From: Neolewinella antarctica
GTDB taxonomy: Bacteria > Bacteroidota > Bacteroidia > Chitinophagales > Saprospiraceae
Length of the DNA stretch: 64,000 nt
Assembly (NCBI RefSeq): GCF_011927835.1
Contig: NZ_JAATJH010000001.1
Span: 1,193,104-1,257,103, forward strand
Direction: 5' to 3'
Position numbers and translations under genes: made by a program. Below are positions 26,201 to 33,933 of this stretch, piece after piece; within the stretch, counting starts at the first letter, position 1; the number at the start of each line of letters is the position of its first letter. The notes under the pieces are model-generated. The model did no database searches. It was not told the DNA's origin and worked only from the letters and a program-made list of their open reading frames with translations.

Positions 26201-28113
26201 TGCGTTCGGATACCTTCCGCATGAACGGCGATGATTACGGCCACCTGCGGGTCGACCTGTTGGCCGACAACCCGAAGAGCCAGCTCAGGGCGTACGCCTC
26301 CCTGAACCGTGACACTTCGCAACTGATCGCGGAGGGGATCTACAATTTGGCTGATTTGGCGGAGGATCCGGCGCGGTCGCCCCGACTAAGTGCGGGACTA
26401 GCTAACGCGTCACAGGTGCAGGGTTTTTTGGACATGGACGTCAGTATTGCCGGGTACCCGTTGGAGCTTGCCCGGTACTGGGTGGGGGGGTCGGTCTCCA
26501 ATATCGTGGGGGTTTTTGACGCGCAACTGGGGGTCAAGGGACCGGTTAAGCGGCTGGACGTCGGCGGCTACATCGAAGCCCGTAACGGCGGCATGACGAT
26601 CAACTACCTACAGACTCGTTACACTTTCCCCCGCAACCGGGTTAGCGTCAACAACACGCTCTTCGACCTTGCGGGCGGAAAACTGTACGACCGCTTCGGG
26701 AACGTCGCCACGCTTTCCGGCGGCGTCACCCACGACCGGCTGAAGAACCTGGGCCTGAACGCCACCATCAACACCGACCGCTTTCTCGCCCTGGAGCTGG
26801 AGCCGGGCGATAATCCACTCTTCTTCGGGACCGTGCTCGGGAAAGGACTCATTCGGTTCACCGGTAACTTTCGCCAGACTGACATCTACGCCGCCGCCAG
26901 CGTCGGTGCCGGCTCCCGGCTTTCCATCCCAGTGAATTACAGCAGCGCGGCTGGGCCACTCGACAACGTGCGCTTCGTTAACCGCAGCGTTTATGCGGAA
27001 GAGGAAGACCGCCAGTCCGCCATCGAGCCCACCGGCGTCAGCCTCAATCTCGATCTGGCCATCAACGAAGGGGCCATTGGCGAGATCATTTTCGACGAGG
27101 AGGTCGGCGACATCCTGCGTGGCCAGGGCAACGGCAACCTTTCCCTCAACATCCCCCGCGACGGTGCCCTGGAGATGTACGGTGATTACAACATCACCCG
27201 GGGTAGCTACCTGTTTACCTTCCAGCGGATCGTCAACAAGGAGTTTTCCGTCCGTAACGGTGGCAAGGTTACCTGGACGGGCAACCCCATGGAGGCCACG
27301 CTCGACATTGAGGCGGACTACGAAAATCTCCGCACGCCCATTCTTCCCTTCATTCGGGAGTACATCATCGGGCCGAACGAAGGACTTGAGTCCAACGCCA
27401 ACCGCGCCACCGAAGTGGACCTCACCCTCCAGTTAAAGGGCCTACTCACGAAACCGGACATTAATTTCGACCTCAGCTTCCCCAATTTGGACCCACAGCT
27501 CGAGAACTACGCCAACAACAAGCGCCGCCAGCTTTTGCTCGATCAGAACGAGCTTAACCGCCAGGTATTCGGGCTAATCGTAGCCGGACAGTTCTTACCT
27601 TCCGATTTGTCGTTCGGTGTTTCGGACGCGGCGATCAACACCCTGAGCGAGTGGTTCTCCAACTACTTCAGTTTGCTGATTAATGACTTGGTGAAAGATA
27701 CTTTCGGGGAAGAAGCTTTTATTTCCTCCTTCGACTTTGATTTCGCTTACAATTCCTACCGAAATACTTCGCTAAATACCGTCGCCGACGGCCGCAGTTC
27801 CGCCGTCGGGTTTTCGATCAGCCGGGATTTCAACAATCGCCTACGATTCAGCAATGATCTGAACGTGTTCAGCAATAATCAACTAGGCGCCGTAGCCGGT
27901 GGCACCTTCGTGGGCAACGACCTGGCCATCGAGTACGTGCTTAACGACGCGCGGACGTTGCGGCTCCGTTTTTACGAGCGGCTGGAGCCCGATATTTTGA
28001 GCTCACGACGTTTGCAGGTCGGTACGGGGCTATCCTGGCGGCGGGAGTTTGACTCCCTCGCGGAATTTTTCCGGGGCTTCCGGCGGGATGCGGAAGTGGT
28101 CGGTGGTCGCTAA
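23230..28113 (+). CDS. tamB: TamB-like translocation and assembly module protein
   Basis: A 1627-aa envelope-spanning protein. A basic N-terminus precedes one signal-anchor helix (about 33-51, LVWIIILPILLFLALQL), followed by a long run of repeated beta-strand segments typical of AsmA/TamB lipid-bridge proteins, and the DUF490-type C-terminus from about 1290 (NIPRDGALEMYGDYNITRGSY, then QLLLDQNELNRQVFGLIVAG near 1450). TamB-type proteins carry phospholipid or assist assembly at the outer membrane. Residues 1048-1065 are encoded by an in-frame long copy of the GC-rich dispersed element (26371-26423), reading ARSPRLSAGLANASQVQG, which looks like an insertion. No BamA/TamA-like gene is next to it. 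Confidence 0.92.
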   Translation: MSEQPTNQAPPSPDPQGQGKARQKRRGWQRVRKALVWIIILPILLFLALQLPVVQDFLADQFTQRVSKTLDARVTVGKVRLSWLDELTIEDLFVEDKYGDTLLYGGRLEANFDFLSGLSVETIVISDTRFQIRRDLGDPETNLTTAINKLFPTDPNKESNPLNLQLDHLDLFNISFVQNDSVKGQRLDVDLTSGVIRFDELDLPNQEIRISDVELRAPRVIQTTIDPTPLSDAVQRMDSLVQARDSSTLRLLVGNIEVIDGAFTLNNYRKDPIEASDITAVDFARLGMENIDLELADVNFYNGEFLGSLRHLSLSEKSGFVLDRLSVQDLKVTPTELQLYDLELVTAESMLSDSLRFTFPSWGAWLTFNDDVRMDIKVKQSSVAVRDILYFARRLRFNPFFRDNRRSQISIAGNFSGQVNNLRGRNVNLALDRTTTLVGSFGSRNLSRPGSESLNLDLQRLTTNVRTIRRLIPTLKLPPNVDELGNLSLSGRFDGFFTDFVATGALRSEIGAANFNMALVLDDNLPARYSGELALSEFNMGAWTGNSQFGNVTFAGGVSNGVGFDPSTASADLAATIANFTYRGYRYENATIDGRLEERFFDGNFDISDDNIDFNFQGEIDFRDSIPTFDFDAAIGELDLFALNLSKKPIAVSGNIDLNLIGTNFSQMEGRIEMDSFNVLLDTLSIPIDSLTAFSNFNLEGEKVIQVDSDILTGRIVGRFDIEEVSTSLTSYLVEYYPSWTRRLNIKPPTREPEPNRFSFEFDIADSKGLNRLIAPNLGPLIDFSLTGRYDGFEDELNVELIAPNASLGDIRLVDLVVKLSGVRDEGDLDFAVDSTFVNGRHLANRVTLLSLVDDQAIDFGITYGGDEANILLNRINLDGSLTLPDNQNFELRFEQSNIDIFQQVWTIKEGNYLVFGPKYIDTRNFSLRSGRRSIRLNNFGEDGLNLDLLNMDLALIDSLWKYDQLDFSGDIDINVSVADVFRQQGIRAELRSDTFRMNGDDYGHLRVDLLADNPKSQLRAYASLNRDTSQLIAEGIYNLADLAEDPARSPRLSAGLANASQVQGFLDMDVSIAGYPLELARYWVGGSVSNIVGVFDAQLGVKGPVKRLDVGGYIEARNGGMTINYLQTRYTFPRNRVSVNNTLFDLAGGKLYDRFGNVATLSGGVTHDRLKNLGLNATINTDRFLALELEPGDNPLFFGTVLGKGLIRFTGNFRQTDIYAAASVGAGSRLSIPVNYSSAAGPLDNVRFVNRSVYAEEEDRQSAIEPTGVSLNLDLAINEGAIGEIIFDEEVGDILRGQGNGNLSLNIPRDGALEMYGDYNITRGSYLFTFQRIVNKEFSVRNGGKVTWTGNPMEATLDIEADYENLRTPILPFIREYIIGPNEGLESNANRATEVDLTLQLKGLLTKPDINFDLSFPNLDPQLENYANNKRRQLLLDQNELNRQVFGLIVAGQFLPSDLSFGVSDAAINTLSEWFSNYFSLLINDLVKDTFGEEAFISSFDFDFAYNSYRNTSLNTVADGRSSAVGFSISRDFNNRLRFSNDLNVFSNNQLGAVAGGTFVGNDLAIEYVLNDARTLRLRFYERLEPDILSSRRLQVGTGLSWRREFDSLAEFFRGFRRDAEVVGGR
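26371..26423 (+). repeat. GC-rich dispersed element, long copy inside tamB
   Basis: 53 bp, GCGCGGTCGCCCCGACTAAG... to ..GTCACAGGTGCAGGG, highly similar to the intergenic copy at 12303. It begins exactly at codon 1048 of tamB and reads through in frame. Confidence 0.75.
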
Positions 28114-28136
28114 TGACTCGTTAGGAGATTAATAAC

Positions 28137-28268
28137 TGATGTTACGCAGATTATTTAGCCATATAAACACAAAAGCACAAAAATCGGTGTACGGCTACGC
28201 CGAAGTACCGTTTACTCACTCTTGTGTGTTTTTGTGTTTTGTGGCATAATCCGGTTGCGTAAGGTCAG
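28137..28268. mobile_element. MITE-like inverted-repeat element, copy B
   Basis: 132 bp with the same ends (TGATGTTACGCAG / TTGCGTAAGGTCAG), inner arms CATATAAACACAAAAGCAC / GTGTGTTTTTGTG and core GTGTACGGCTACGCCGAAG. It begins 23 bp after the tamB stop. Flanks TTAATAAC and GTAGTAAT match at 5 of 8. Confidence 0.7.
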
Positions 28269-28329
28269 GTAGTAATAGACCCACGGGCGCTTCAAGGTTA
28301 GAAAACTACCCCTCCGGGGGGATACGGAA

Positions 28330-30573
28330 TTAATTCTCTAACGAGCCCCGGGCTAATTCCGACAGTTGCTCGCCTAGCTGTTCCAGGGCCGAGTCCGGGT
28401 CCCCCCAGATTGCGTAAGCGTCCACGTTGACCAGCAGAAAGCCGGCCGTGCGTAAGGCTTCTTGCCTAATCAACTCCGCACCCGCGTCCGCGCCCCCCGG
28501 CAAATACCCGTCCGGCAGTAACACTATTTTCTTACCATACTCCGTCGACGTTGCGAGTAGCGGCAAAAAAGTATCCCGCCAGGGCTCGTGAACGCCAAAC
28601 CGGAACCCGGGCAGGCGCGCCGCAAGCAGCGAAGCAATTTGCTGCATCAGTGGGTGCGCATCGGGCAGTGGTATTCCCAGTCGTTGAGACAACTCCCGAC
28701 CGACGGCGGCCAACTCGACCGCATCATAAATGGGATTACCGGCCGCTTCCGCCGCGCGGATCAAGATAGCCGCAAGAAATTCAGCCGTCACACCATCCCG
28801 TAACAGCGCCTCCGTGACCCGGGCGTCCGTCCAACGGTTGTACACGCGGATGCGCGTTCGACCGGCGAAAATTTCCGGCCAGTACTGAAGGAGTATTTCC
28901 TGATCTTCCGCACAAAATTCATCCGGTAAGTAGATGTACAATTCGCCCGCGACGGTTGAGGCAAACGCACCGAAATCGGTCGGTACCGCCCGGTCGCTAC
29001 TCGCAAACCCGAGCCGCTCGATTGCGACGTCGGTGGTTACTAGCCGCCAGTCGGGAGCGGTGGCACAGTGAAAGCTTTGCGTGAAAAATAACGTGGGGTC
29101 GGGCAAATCAGCCACCGCAAAGTGCGCAGCCCGCACGTCGGTAAACGAAGCCAGCGCCAGCGTACCGGGCGGGAGTTTTACTTCCGGATCGGGCGCCAAA
29201 TCAATCACCAAGTCATGGGTGTCAGATGGCTCGACTTCGTATGAGGACAGCCGGCCGACTGCCCCGGGCTTCACAATTGGTATTGAGACGGGCGGCAAGT
29301 ATCGCTCCAGGCAGCGGTCGAAATACCAGGTGCTGAAAGCAGGCCGCCACGTATCCGGCGGCAGGTCGATCAGCGCGGCCATCAGGCGGCGCAGGCGGAC
29401 GGGTTGCGTGTACCAGAACTGGCGGCGGTTATAAAAATTCGTGAACTCCGGAAAATGACGCTTCGTGTTTCTGAGCCGGTCGAGAATATTCTCCAACAGG
29501 TACAACTGCCGGGGCGTGGTGGCCGCCTGCGCCTGGCCAAGGGGGAGTTGGTAGGCGCCCGCCTCGTCGAGGTCGCGGACATAATCATCCAGGTCGCGGG
29601 AGAGTCCTGCGAGCCGGTTCCTGTCTTCGGCCCCACCGCCAACGGTAGCCGGGCTGAGACTGATGGCGGCTTCCCGGAGCATTATTTTTAGTGCGGACGG
29701 GGTGCTCAAAATATCCGTACGGGCCTCGACGAGCAGGTTGGCGAAGTAGGGTATTACGGGTTTGGTTAATTTCGAAATGGGGGCGTGGTGGTGTACTGAC
29801 CGGAGGGTGTTTAGTCGCTGGAGTAGTTCGTTCAGGGGAGCCCTGCGCTTGCGAAAGGAGAGTGGCTCGATGCGGGTAAGTTCGGCTTCCATCCGGGTAA
29901 TTTCCTGACTGGCCACGGTTTGTTCCGCACGTGCGTTGAAGTAAGCCCGGTGCGCGTAGTGGTTTACGGCGGCGCGGTAGGCGACTTGTAGCTTACTACC
30001 CCTTTCCAGATACGCCAAAACGGTCCTGGTGACAAAATCCCGGCTTTCGGTGAGGTCGTGGTGGCGAAAAATGCCGGAGTTGAGGTCTTCCAGGGCTTTG
30101 GAGACGGTGGGGAGACGCTCAAACTTGCGCAGCGACCGGAGTAAACGGTCGCGAAGATCGAGGTACTCCGCGGGGGTGAATTCGAAGCCGTCCACGGAAA
30201 GAAAAGAGCTGAGGAGATTCGTCGTGGGGTCGACGGCCGTCTCCAACCAGAACCCGACGGTCTCGGAAAAAGTGTACTGACCGAAGAGTGCCCGCCCTAC
30301 CCATGGGCCGTGTTTCGTCGCGTTTGGCAGTTCAGATAGTTGACGGTACCCGGCAGCAAAGTGGTTGATGGTCTCCGCAAGCGTGACGTAGCTACTGTCA
30401 TCAGCCCCCCGGATGGCCACGCGCTCCCCCCGATTAAGCGCCCTGGCTGCTTCCCGCAAAGCATGGCCCAGGCTTCCGGGCCCCCTTGAGGACGTAACGT
30501 TGTTCGGGTCGGGGTTGGTCGCGACGGGGTAAGGCAACCCCGTGGGGTATTGGTACAAGACTCTGCTGGTCAT
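28330..30573 (-). CDS. Large protein of unknown function, possibly an SF1-helicase-associated relic
   Basis: I do not recognise the 747-aa product with certainty. It is soluble, with a helical middle (about 200-260, QEITRMEAELTRIEPLSF) and a segment DTWRPAFSTWYFDRCLERYLP at about 400-420. That segment and the C-terminal ELIRQEALRTAGFLLVNVDAYAIW followed by DPDSALEQLGEQL resemble parts of large Bacteroidota SF1 helicases that end in a Vsr-like nuclease. No Walker A or DExx motif is visible and the nuclease acids seem lost, so this is a weak inference. ATG 30573 is preferred over 30606; TAAGTTGC between them resembles a promoter box. A GADAGAE stretch coincides with a GC-rich repeat half copy at 28478-28494. 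Confidence 0.6.
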   Translation of the reverse strand: MTSRVLYQYPTGLPYPVATNPDPNNVTSSRGPGSLGHALREAARALNRGERVAIRGADDSSYVTLAETINHFAAGYRQLSELPNATKHGPWVGRALFGQYTFSETVGFWLETAVDPTTNLLSSFLSVDGFEFTPAEYLDLRDRLLRSLRKFERLPTVSKALEDLNSGIFRHHDLTESRDFVTRTVLAYLERGSKLQVAYRAAVNHYAHRAYFNARAEQTVASQEITRMEAELTRIEPLSFRKRRAPLNELLQRLNTLRSVHHHAPISKLTKPVIPYFANLLVEARTDILSTPSALKIMLREAAISLSPATVGGGAEDRNRLAGLSRDLDDYVRDLDEAGAYQLPLGQAQAATTPRQLYLLENILDRLRNTKRHFPEFTNFYNRRQFWYTQPVRLRRLMAALIDLPPDTWRPAFSTWYFDRCLERYLPPVSIPIVKPGAVGRLSSYEVEPSDTHDLVIDLAPDPEVKLPPGTLALASFTDVRAAHFAVADLPDPTLFFTQSFHCATAPDWRLVTTDVAIERLGFASSDRAVPTDFGAFASTVAGELYIYLPDEFCAEDQEILLQYWPEIFAGRTRIRVYNRWTDARVTEALLRDGVTAEFLAAILIRAAEAAGNPIYDAVELAAVGRELSQRLGIPLPDAHPLMQQIASLLAARLPGFRFGVHEPWRDTFLPLLATSTEYGKKIVLLPDGYLPGGADAGAELIRQEALRTAGFLLVNVDAYAIWGDPDSALEQLGEQLSELARGSLEN
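28478..28494. repeat. Half copy of the GC-rich element inside a coding sequence
   Basis: GCACCCGCGTCCGCGCC; on the coding strand it is read as part of GGADAGAEL in the 747-aa protein. A near-identical peptide, GADAGAEL, arises from 63617-63634 in another gene. Confidence 0.55.
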
Positions 30574-30802
30574 CTGGCTGGTATGGTTAATAGGGCAACT
30601 TATCATACCCGCCCGGTGTTCCGATGATGATTTTTTTGACCACGCTCGTTTGGGTTAGTTTATTATCACCCACCCGCACGAGCTCGCTTGACATCGCCGG
30701 CCTCCTGACGGTAGCAAGTGTGCATTTATAGCAATTTACCACTGTTTTCGTGAAGTTAGTCACTGTCTTCACCTTCCGCAGAAATCTGTCAATTTCGTAT
30801 CC

Positions 30803-31546
30803 ATGAGCCACGTAGCCGTTATTCTCACCGACGCCGAAAGGCACATTATTTGGGTCAACAAGGATTTTGAGCACATTACGGGGTATTCCATGCACGACGT
30901 ACTGGGTGAGAACCCCGGTACCGTGCTGCAGGGCCCGGCTACGGAACCTGACATAGCCGCCCGCATTCGCCAGGGGCTCAAACAAGACGTGCCAATTAAA
31001 GAAACCATTACCAACCACCGCAAGAACGGTGAGCCTTATTCCTGCACCCTGGTGATTCACCCCATCTTCGACCAGGCCGGTAGTCTCATCAACTACATTG
31101 CCTTCGAAATAGAAAACGAACTGGGCGTTGCTACTCAGGAAGTATCGTTACTCAACCTTGACCACCGGTACCGGACGAGCAGCCTGCGCGGCCTCAACGA
31201 AGTCAGGCTGTTCGAGAACATCAAAAGAACGATCGAGACGGAGCAACTCTACCTCGACGCCAACCTGACCCTACGCAAACTTTCCGTACGCCTCGACACC
31301 AACACGAAGTACCTCAGCCAGGTGATCAACCACCAGGGGAACGCCAATTTTCTCACGTTCATCAACGCCTACCGAATCGAAGCGGTAAAAAGACAGATTA
31401 CCAACGGCGAATTCTACCAGCACACCTTCTACGGCATCGCCCAGCGCTGTGGTTTCAAAAACAAGAGTACTTTTTATAAGGTGTTTCGCGACAGTACGGG
31501 GTTGACGCCCAAAGCCTTCGCGGAAAGTGCGCACGCCAAGGCTTGA
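30803..31546 (+). CDS. PAS-domain AraC-type transcription regulator
   Basis: The 247-aa product combines an N-terminal PAS domain (about 3-105) with a C-terminal AraC double helix-turn-helix (about 145-243: LTLRKLSVRLDTNTKYLSQV and FYGIAQRCGFKNKSTFYKVF, ending TGLTPKAF). The PAS core carries GENPGTVLQG at 35-44, the place where LOV photoreceptors have GxNCRFLQG; the flavin-binding Cys is absent, so light sensing is not supported. Ligand or redox sensing in the cytoplasm is the general expectation. It has no transmembrane or receiver domain. CAATTTCG 5 bp before the ATG suggests a leaderless mRNA. The target genes are unknown. Confidence 0.88.
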   Translation: MSHVAVILTDAERHIIWVNKDFEHITGYSMHDVLGENPGTVLQGPATEPDIAARIRQGLKQDVPIKETITNHRKNGEPYSCTLVIHPIFDQAGSLINYIAFEIENELGVATQEVSLLNLDHRYRTSSLRGLNEVRLFENIKRTIETEQLYLDANLTLRKLSVRLDTNTKYLSQVINHQGNANFLTFINAYRIEAVKRQITNGEFYQHTFYGIAQRCGFKNKSTFYKVFRDSTGLTPKAFAESAHAKA

Positions 31547-32477
31547 TGCTCTCAGGGAAGGTAGCGACGAGAACAGTTCGGCTTGCGGTGAAGGCCCTTT
31601 GTTGCTGCGGCCGCGGGGGATAATCGATCCGCTTAAGTAGCGCGATACGGCGAAGCGCTAACCTTAACAAATCTATAATTATGGGCGCTTAACGGAGCTA
31701 ATCGGGCGGCTTACCGATAGATTTGCCTGCCTTAACCGTACGGACACCGGTTATTTTGGCGAGTTTAGTTTCTGCAGAAAGGTCCGTATTCAAAGCTTAT
31801 CCCGGTCTTGTGCAGTCGAGTGAAGCTACCCTCACCGTTTTCGTTAACACTTTTTAAGACTCTCGTGTACCCCGGGCTGAAGCAACGCACGTTTAACGTC
31901 GTGATTATGACAACTTCTTCGCGTCCGCTACTTTTGGATCGTTGCGGTGGCATTCCCACCCAAAGGTCCGGCAATAAACACTTTACGTAAACCCCGTAGC
32001 TGCTAAATTTAACATCCTCTGATCCATTTTCCGCCTAAATCCCTTTTCAAAGTCCTCCACGCAACCCTGCGTTGGGGGCTTTTGCTTTGGCGCCCGGCAG
32101 GGTTGAGCACCGGTGACGAGTTGATGTTTTGGTCGGTCGGCGGGGAGGCGGAAAGTTTCCGTACGCGGATAAGCTGGCGCGGACGCGGGTGCAAAGCAAA
32201 TTGGTAAAGGGCTGAGTGACGGTGGCTGTCCTCCGGGGGGAAATCTCCGGGCCGGGTTCGCCCGGGCCAGGGTAACCCCACTTACGTTGGGCGATGAAAG
32301 AAGGTTATCGGTCGAAAACCCCAGTCGAATTGTTGCGTTGGGATAGATATTGCAGCCTTAGTTAGTACCCCGGCACGTGCCGTTTTTTAACAACAATTCA
32401 AACACATTTCACCGCACACACTCGTGGTGGGTCCGTCAATACCTCCTTAATAAAATACTAATTCAACACCTCTACCC
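31547..32477. other. Long intergenic region without a recognisable gene
   Basis: 931 bp. Short frames on both strands have no family features. It contains a GC-rich half repeat at 32176-32196 and a perfect 12-bp palindrome CGGCACGTGCCG followed by TTTTTT (32371-32388). It may hold an unrecognised RNA or be decayed sequence. Confidence 0.5.
32176..32196. repeat. Half copy of the GC-rich dispersed element
   Basis: GGCGCGGACGCGGGTGCAAAG, exact consensus, in the long intergenic region before the M16 pair. Confidence 0.6.
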
Positions 32478-33809
32478 ATGATTTTACGCAACTGCTGCGC
32501 CCTCCTGCTGGTGTGCCTCACGGCCGCCGGTTTAACCGCGCAGAAAACTAACATCGAGTTTACCGAGTACGAACTCGACAATGGCCTGCGGGTCATTCTG
32601 CACCAGGACCGGTCTACCCCCATCGTCGCCGTTTCGGTGATGTACGAAGTGGGTGGTAAAGACTCTTTCGAAGGCCGCACCGGCTTCGCTCACTTTTTCG
32701 AGCACCTCCTTTTCGAAGGCACGGAAAACATCAAGGAACGCGGTCAGTACGCTAAGTACGTTCAGGACGCTGGCGGCCAGTTAAACGCCAACACCAGTCA
32801 GGACCGGACTTACTACTACGAAATCCTCCCGAGCAACCAACTAGAGCTTGGCTTGTGGTTGGAATCCGAGCGTCTGCTCCACGCCAAGGTTACCCAGGCG
32901 GGTGTCGACACCCAGCGCGGTGTCGTGAAGGAAGAGCGCCGCGAGCGAATCGATAACCAGCCTTACGGCAACCTCCTCAACGAGCTCTTCGCGCACGGCT
33001 TTACCGAGCACCCTTATAAGGACCCCAACATTGGCTACATGGAGGACCTCAACAGTGCCGAGGAAAAAGACTACAAGCAATTCTACAAGCGCTACTACGT
33101 ACCGAACAACGCCGTTCTTTCCATTGCTGGCGACATTGACCTCGACGACGCCAAGGAAATGGTCGAGAAGTACTTCGCCACCATCCCCCGGGGAGAAGAC
33201 CCGCCCCGCGTCACGATCGTAGAGCCTGCCCTTACCAAGGAAGTACGCGATACCGTGTACGACGCTAAGGCCCCACTTCCCGCCATCGTGATGGGCTACC
33301 GTACGCCCGAGCGTACCAACCCCGATTACTACGCGATCAGCCTCATGAACCAGGTGCTCAGTTCCGGTCAGAGCTCCCGCCTCAACAAGATTTTGGTTGA
33401 CGAGATGGGGGTTGCCGTGAACGCCGGCTCTTTCCCCTCCTTCACGCAGGCCCCCGGTTTAGCCGTTGCCTACGCGATTGTTAAGCCCGACTCCGATTTA
33501 ATGAAGATCGAAGGCATCATCAACGACGAAGTCAAAAAGTTACAGGATGACCTCATCAGCGAGCGGGAATTCCAGAAACTAAAAAACAACGTCGAAGTGG
33601 ACGCCATCTCGGGCTACGGCTCCATGGCCGGCATCGCCGAAAACCTGGCCGAGTACAAGATGTACCAGGGCGACGCTAACCTGATCAATACGGAGACCGA
33701 TCGGTACATGGCCGTCACGCGCGAGGACATCCAGCGGGTAGCTAAGAAGTATTACATGCCGGAGAACCGGGTAGTACTTTACTGGTTGCCGGGTGAAGGG
33801 AGTAAGTAG
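32478..33809 (+). CDS. M16 family zinc peptidase, catalytic subunit
   Basis: The 443-aa product is a pitrilysin-type (M16) metallopeptidase exported by a signal peptide (cleavage near residue 21, LTAQ). It has the inverted zinc motif HFFEH at 72-76 and the downstream acid region GVVKEERRERIDN, and a second non-catalytic half containing the usual R/Y pair region (ALPAIVMGYRTPE). It probably degrades peptides in the periplasm. The 689-aa gene 124 bp downstream lacks HxxEH and would supply the partner subunit, the standard M16B heterodimer arrangement in Bacteroidota. Confidence 0.93.
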   Translation: MILRNCCALLLVCLTAAGLTAQKTNIEFTEYELDNGLRVILHQDRSTPIVAVSVMYEVGGKDSFEGRTGFAHFFEHLLFEGTENIKERGQYAKYVQDAGGQLNANTSQDRTYYYEILPSNQLELGLWLESERLLHAKVTQAGVDTQRGVVKEERRERIDNQPYGNLLNELFAHGFTEHPYKDPNIGYMEDLNSAEEKDYKQFYKRYYVPNNAVLSIAGDIDLDDAKEMVEKYFATIPRGEDPPRVTIVEPALTKEVRDTVYDAKAPLPAIVMGYRTPERTNPDYYAISLMNQVLSSGQSSRLNKILVDEMGVAVNAGSFPSFTQAPGLAVAYAIVKPDSDLMKIEGIINDEVKKLQDDLISEREFQKLKNNVEVDAISGYGSMAGIAENLAEYKMYQGDANLINTETDRYMAVTREDIQRVAKKYYMPENRVVLYWLPGEGSK

Positions 33810-33813
33810 GAAT

Positions 33814-33890
33814 AGTAGGCGGTAGGAAAGTAGGCTGGTAGGCGGTAGCGCTACAATACAAGCGCTACCAACCTACCGCCTACCGCCTAA
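33814..33890. repeat. Heptamer-repeat inverted pair, GTAGGCG type
   Basis: Left arm TAGTAGGCGGTAGG..TAGGCTGGTAGGCGGTAGCGCT and right arm AGCGCTACCAACCTACCGCC-TACCGCC form a long hairpin between the two M16 genes. It may attenuate or stabilise the transcript between subunits. Confidence 0.75.
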
Positions 33891-33933
33891 TCCCCTCCTT
33901 CTCATTATATAATAACAACTAAGACAACAACTA

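Noticed and set aside
30803-31546. Photoreceptor (LOV) function of the PAS-AraC protein
   Set aside because: The Cys needed for the flavin adduct is absent, so light sensing is not supported.
31765-31990. Short frames of 60-70 codons in the long intergenic region
   Set aside because: Both strands are open over the same stretch, with no ribosome-binding context, family motif or codon pattern like the neighbours.
32371-32388. Intrinsic terminator at CGGCACGTGCCG + TTTTTT
   Set aside because: A 12-bp palindrome without a loop makes a poor hairpin, and no gene ends nearby on the strand.
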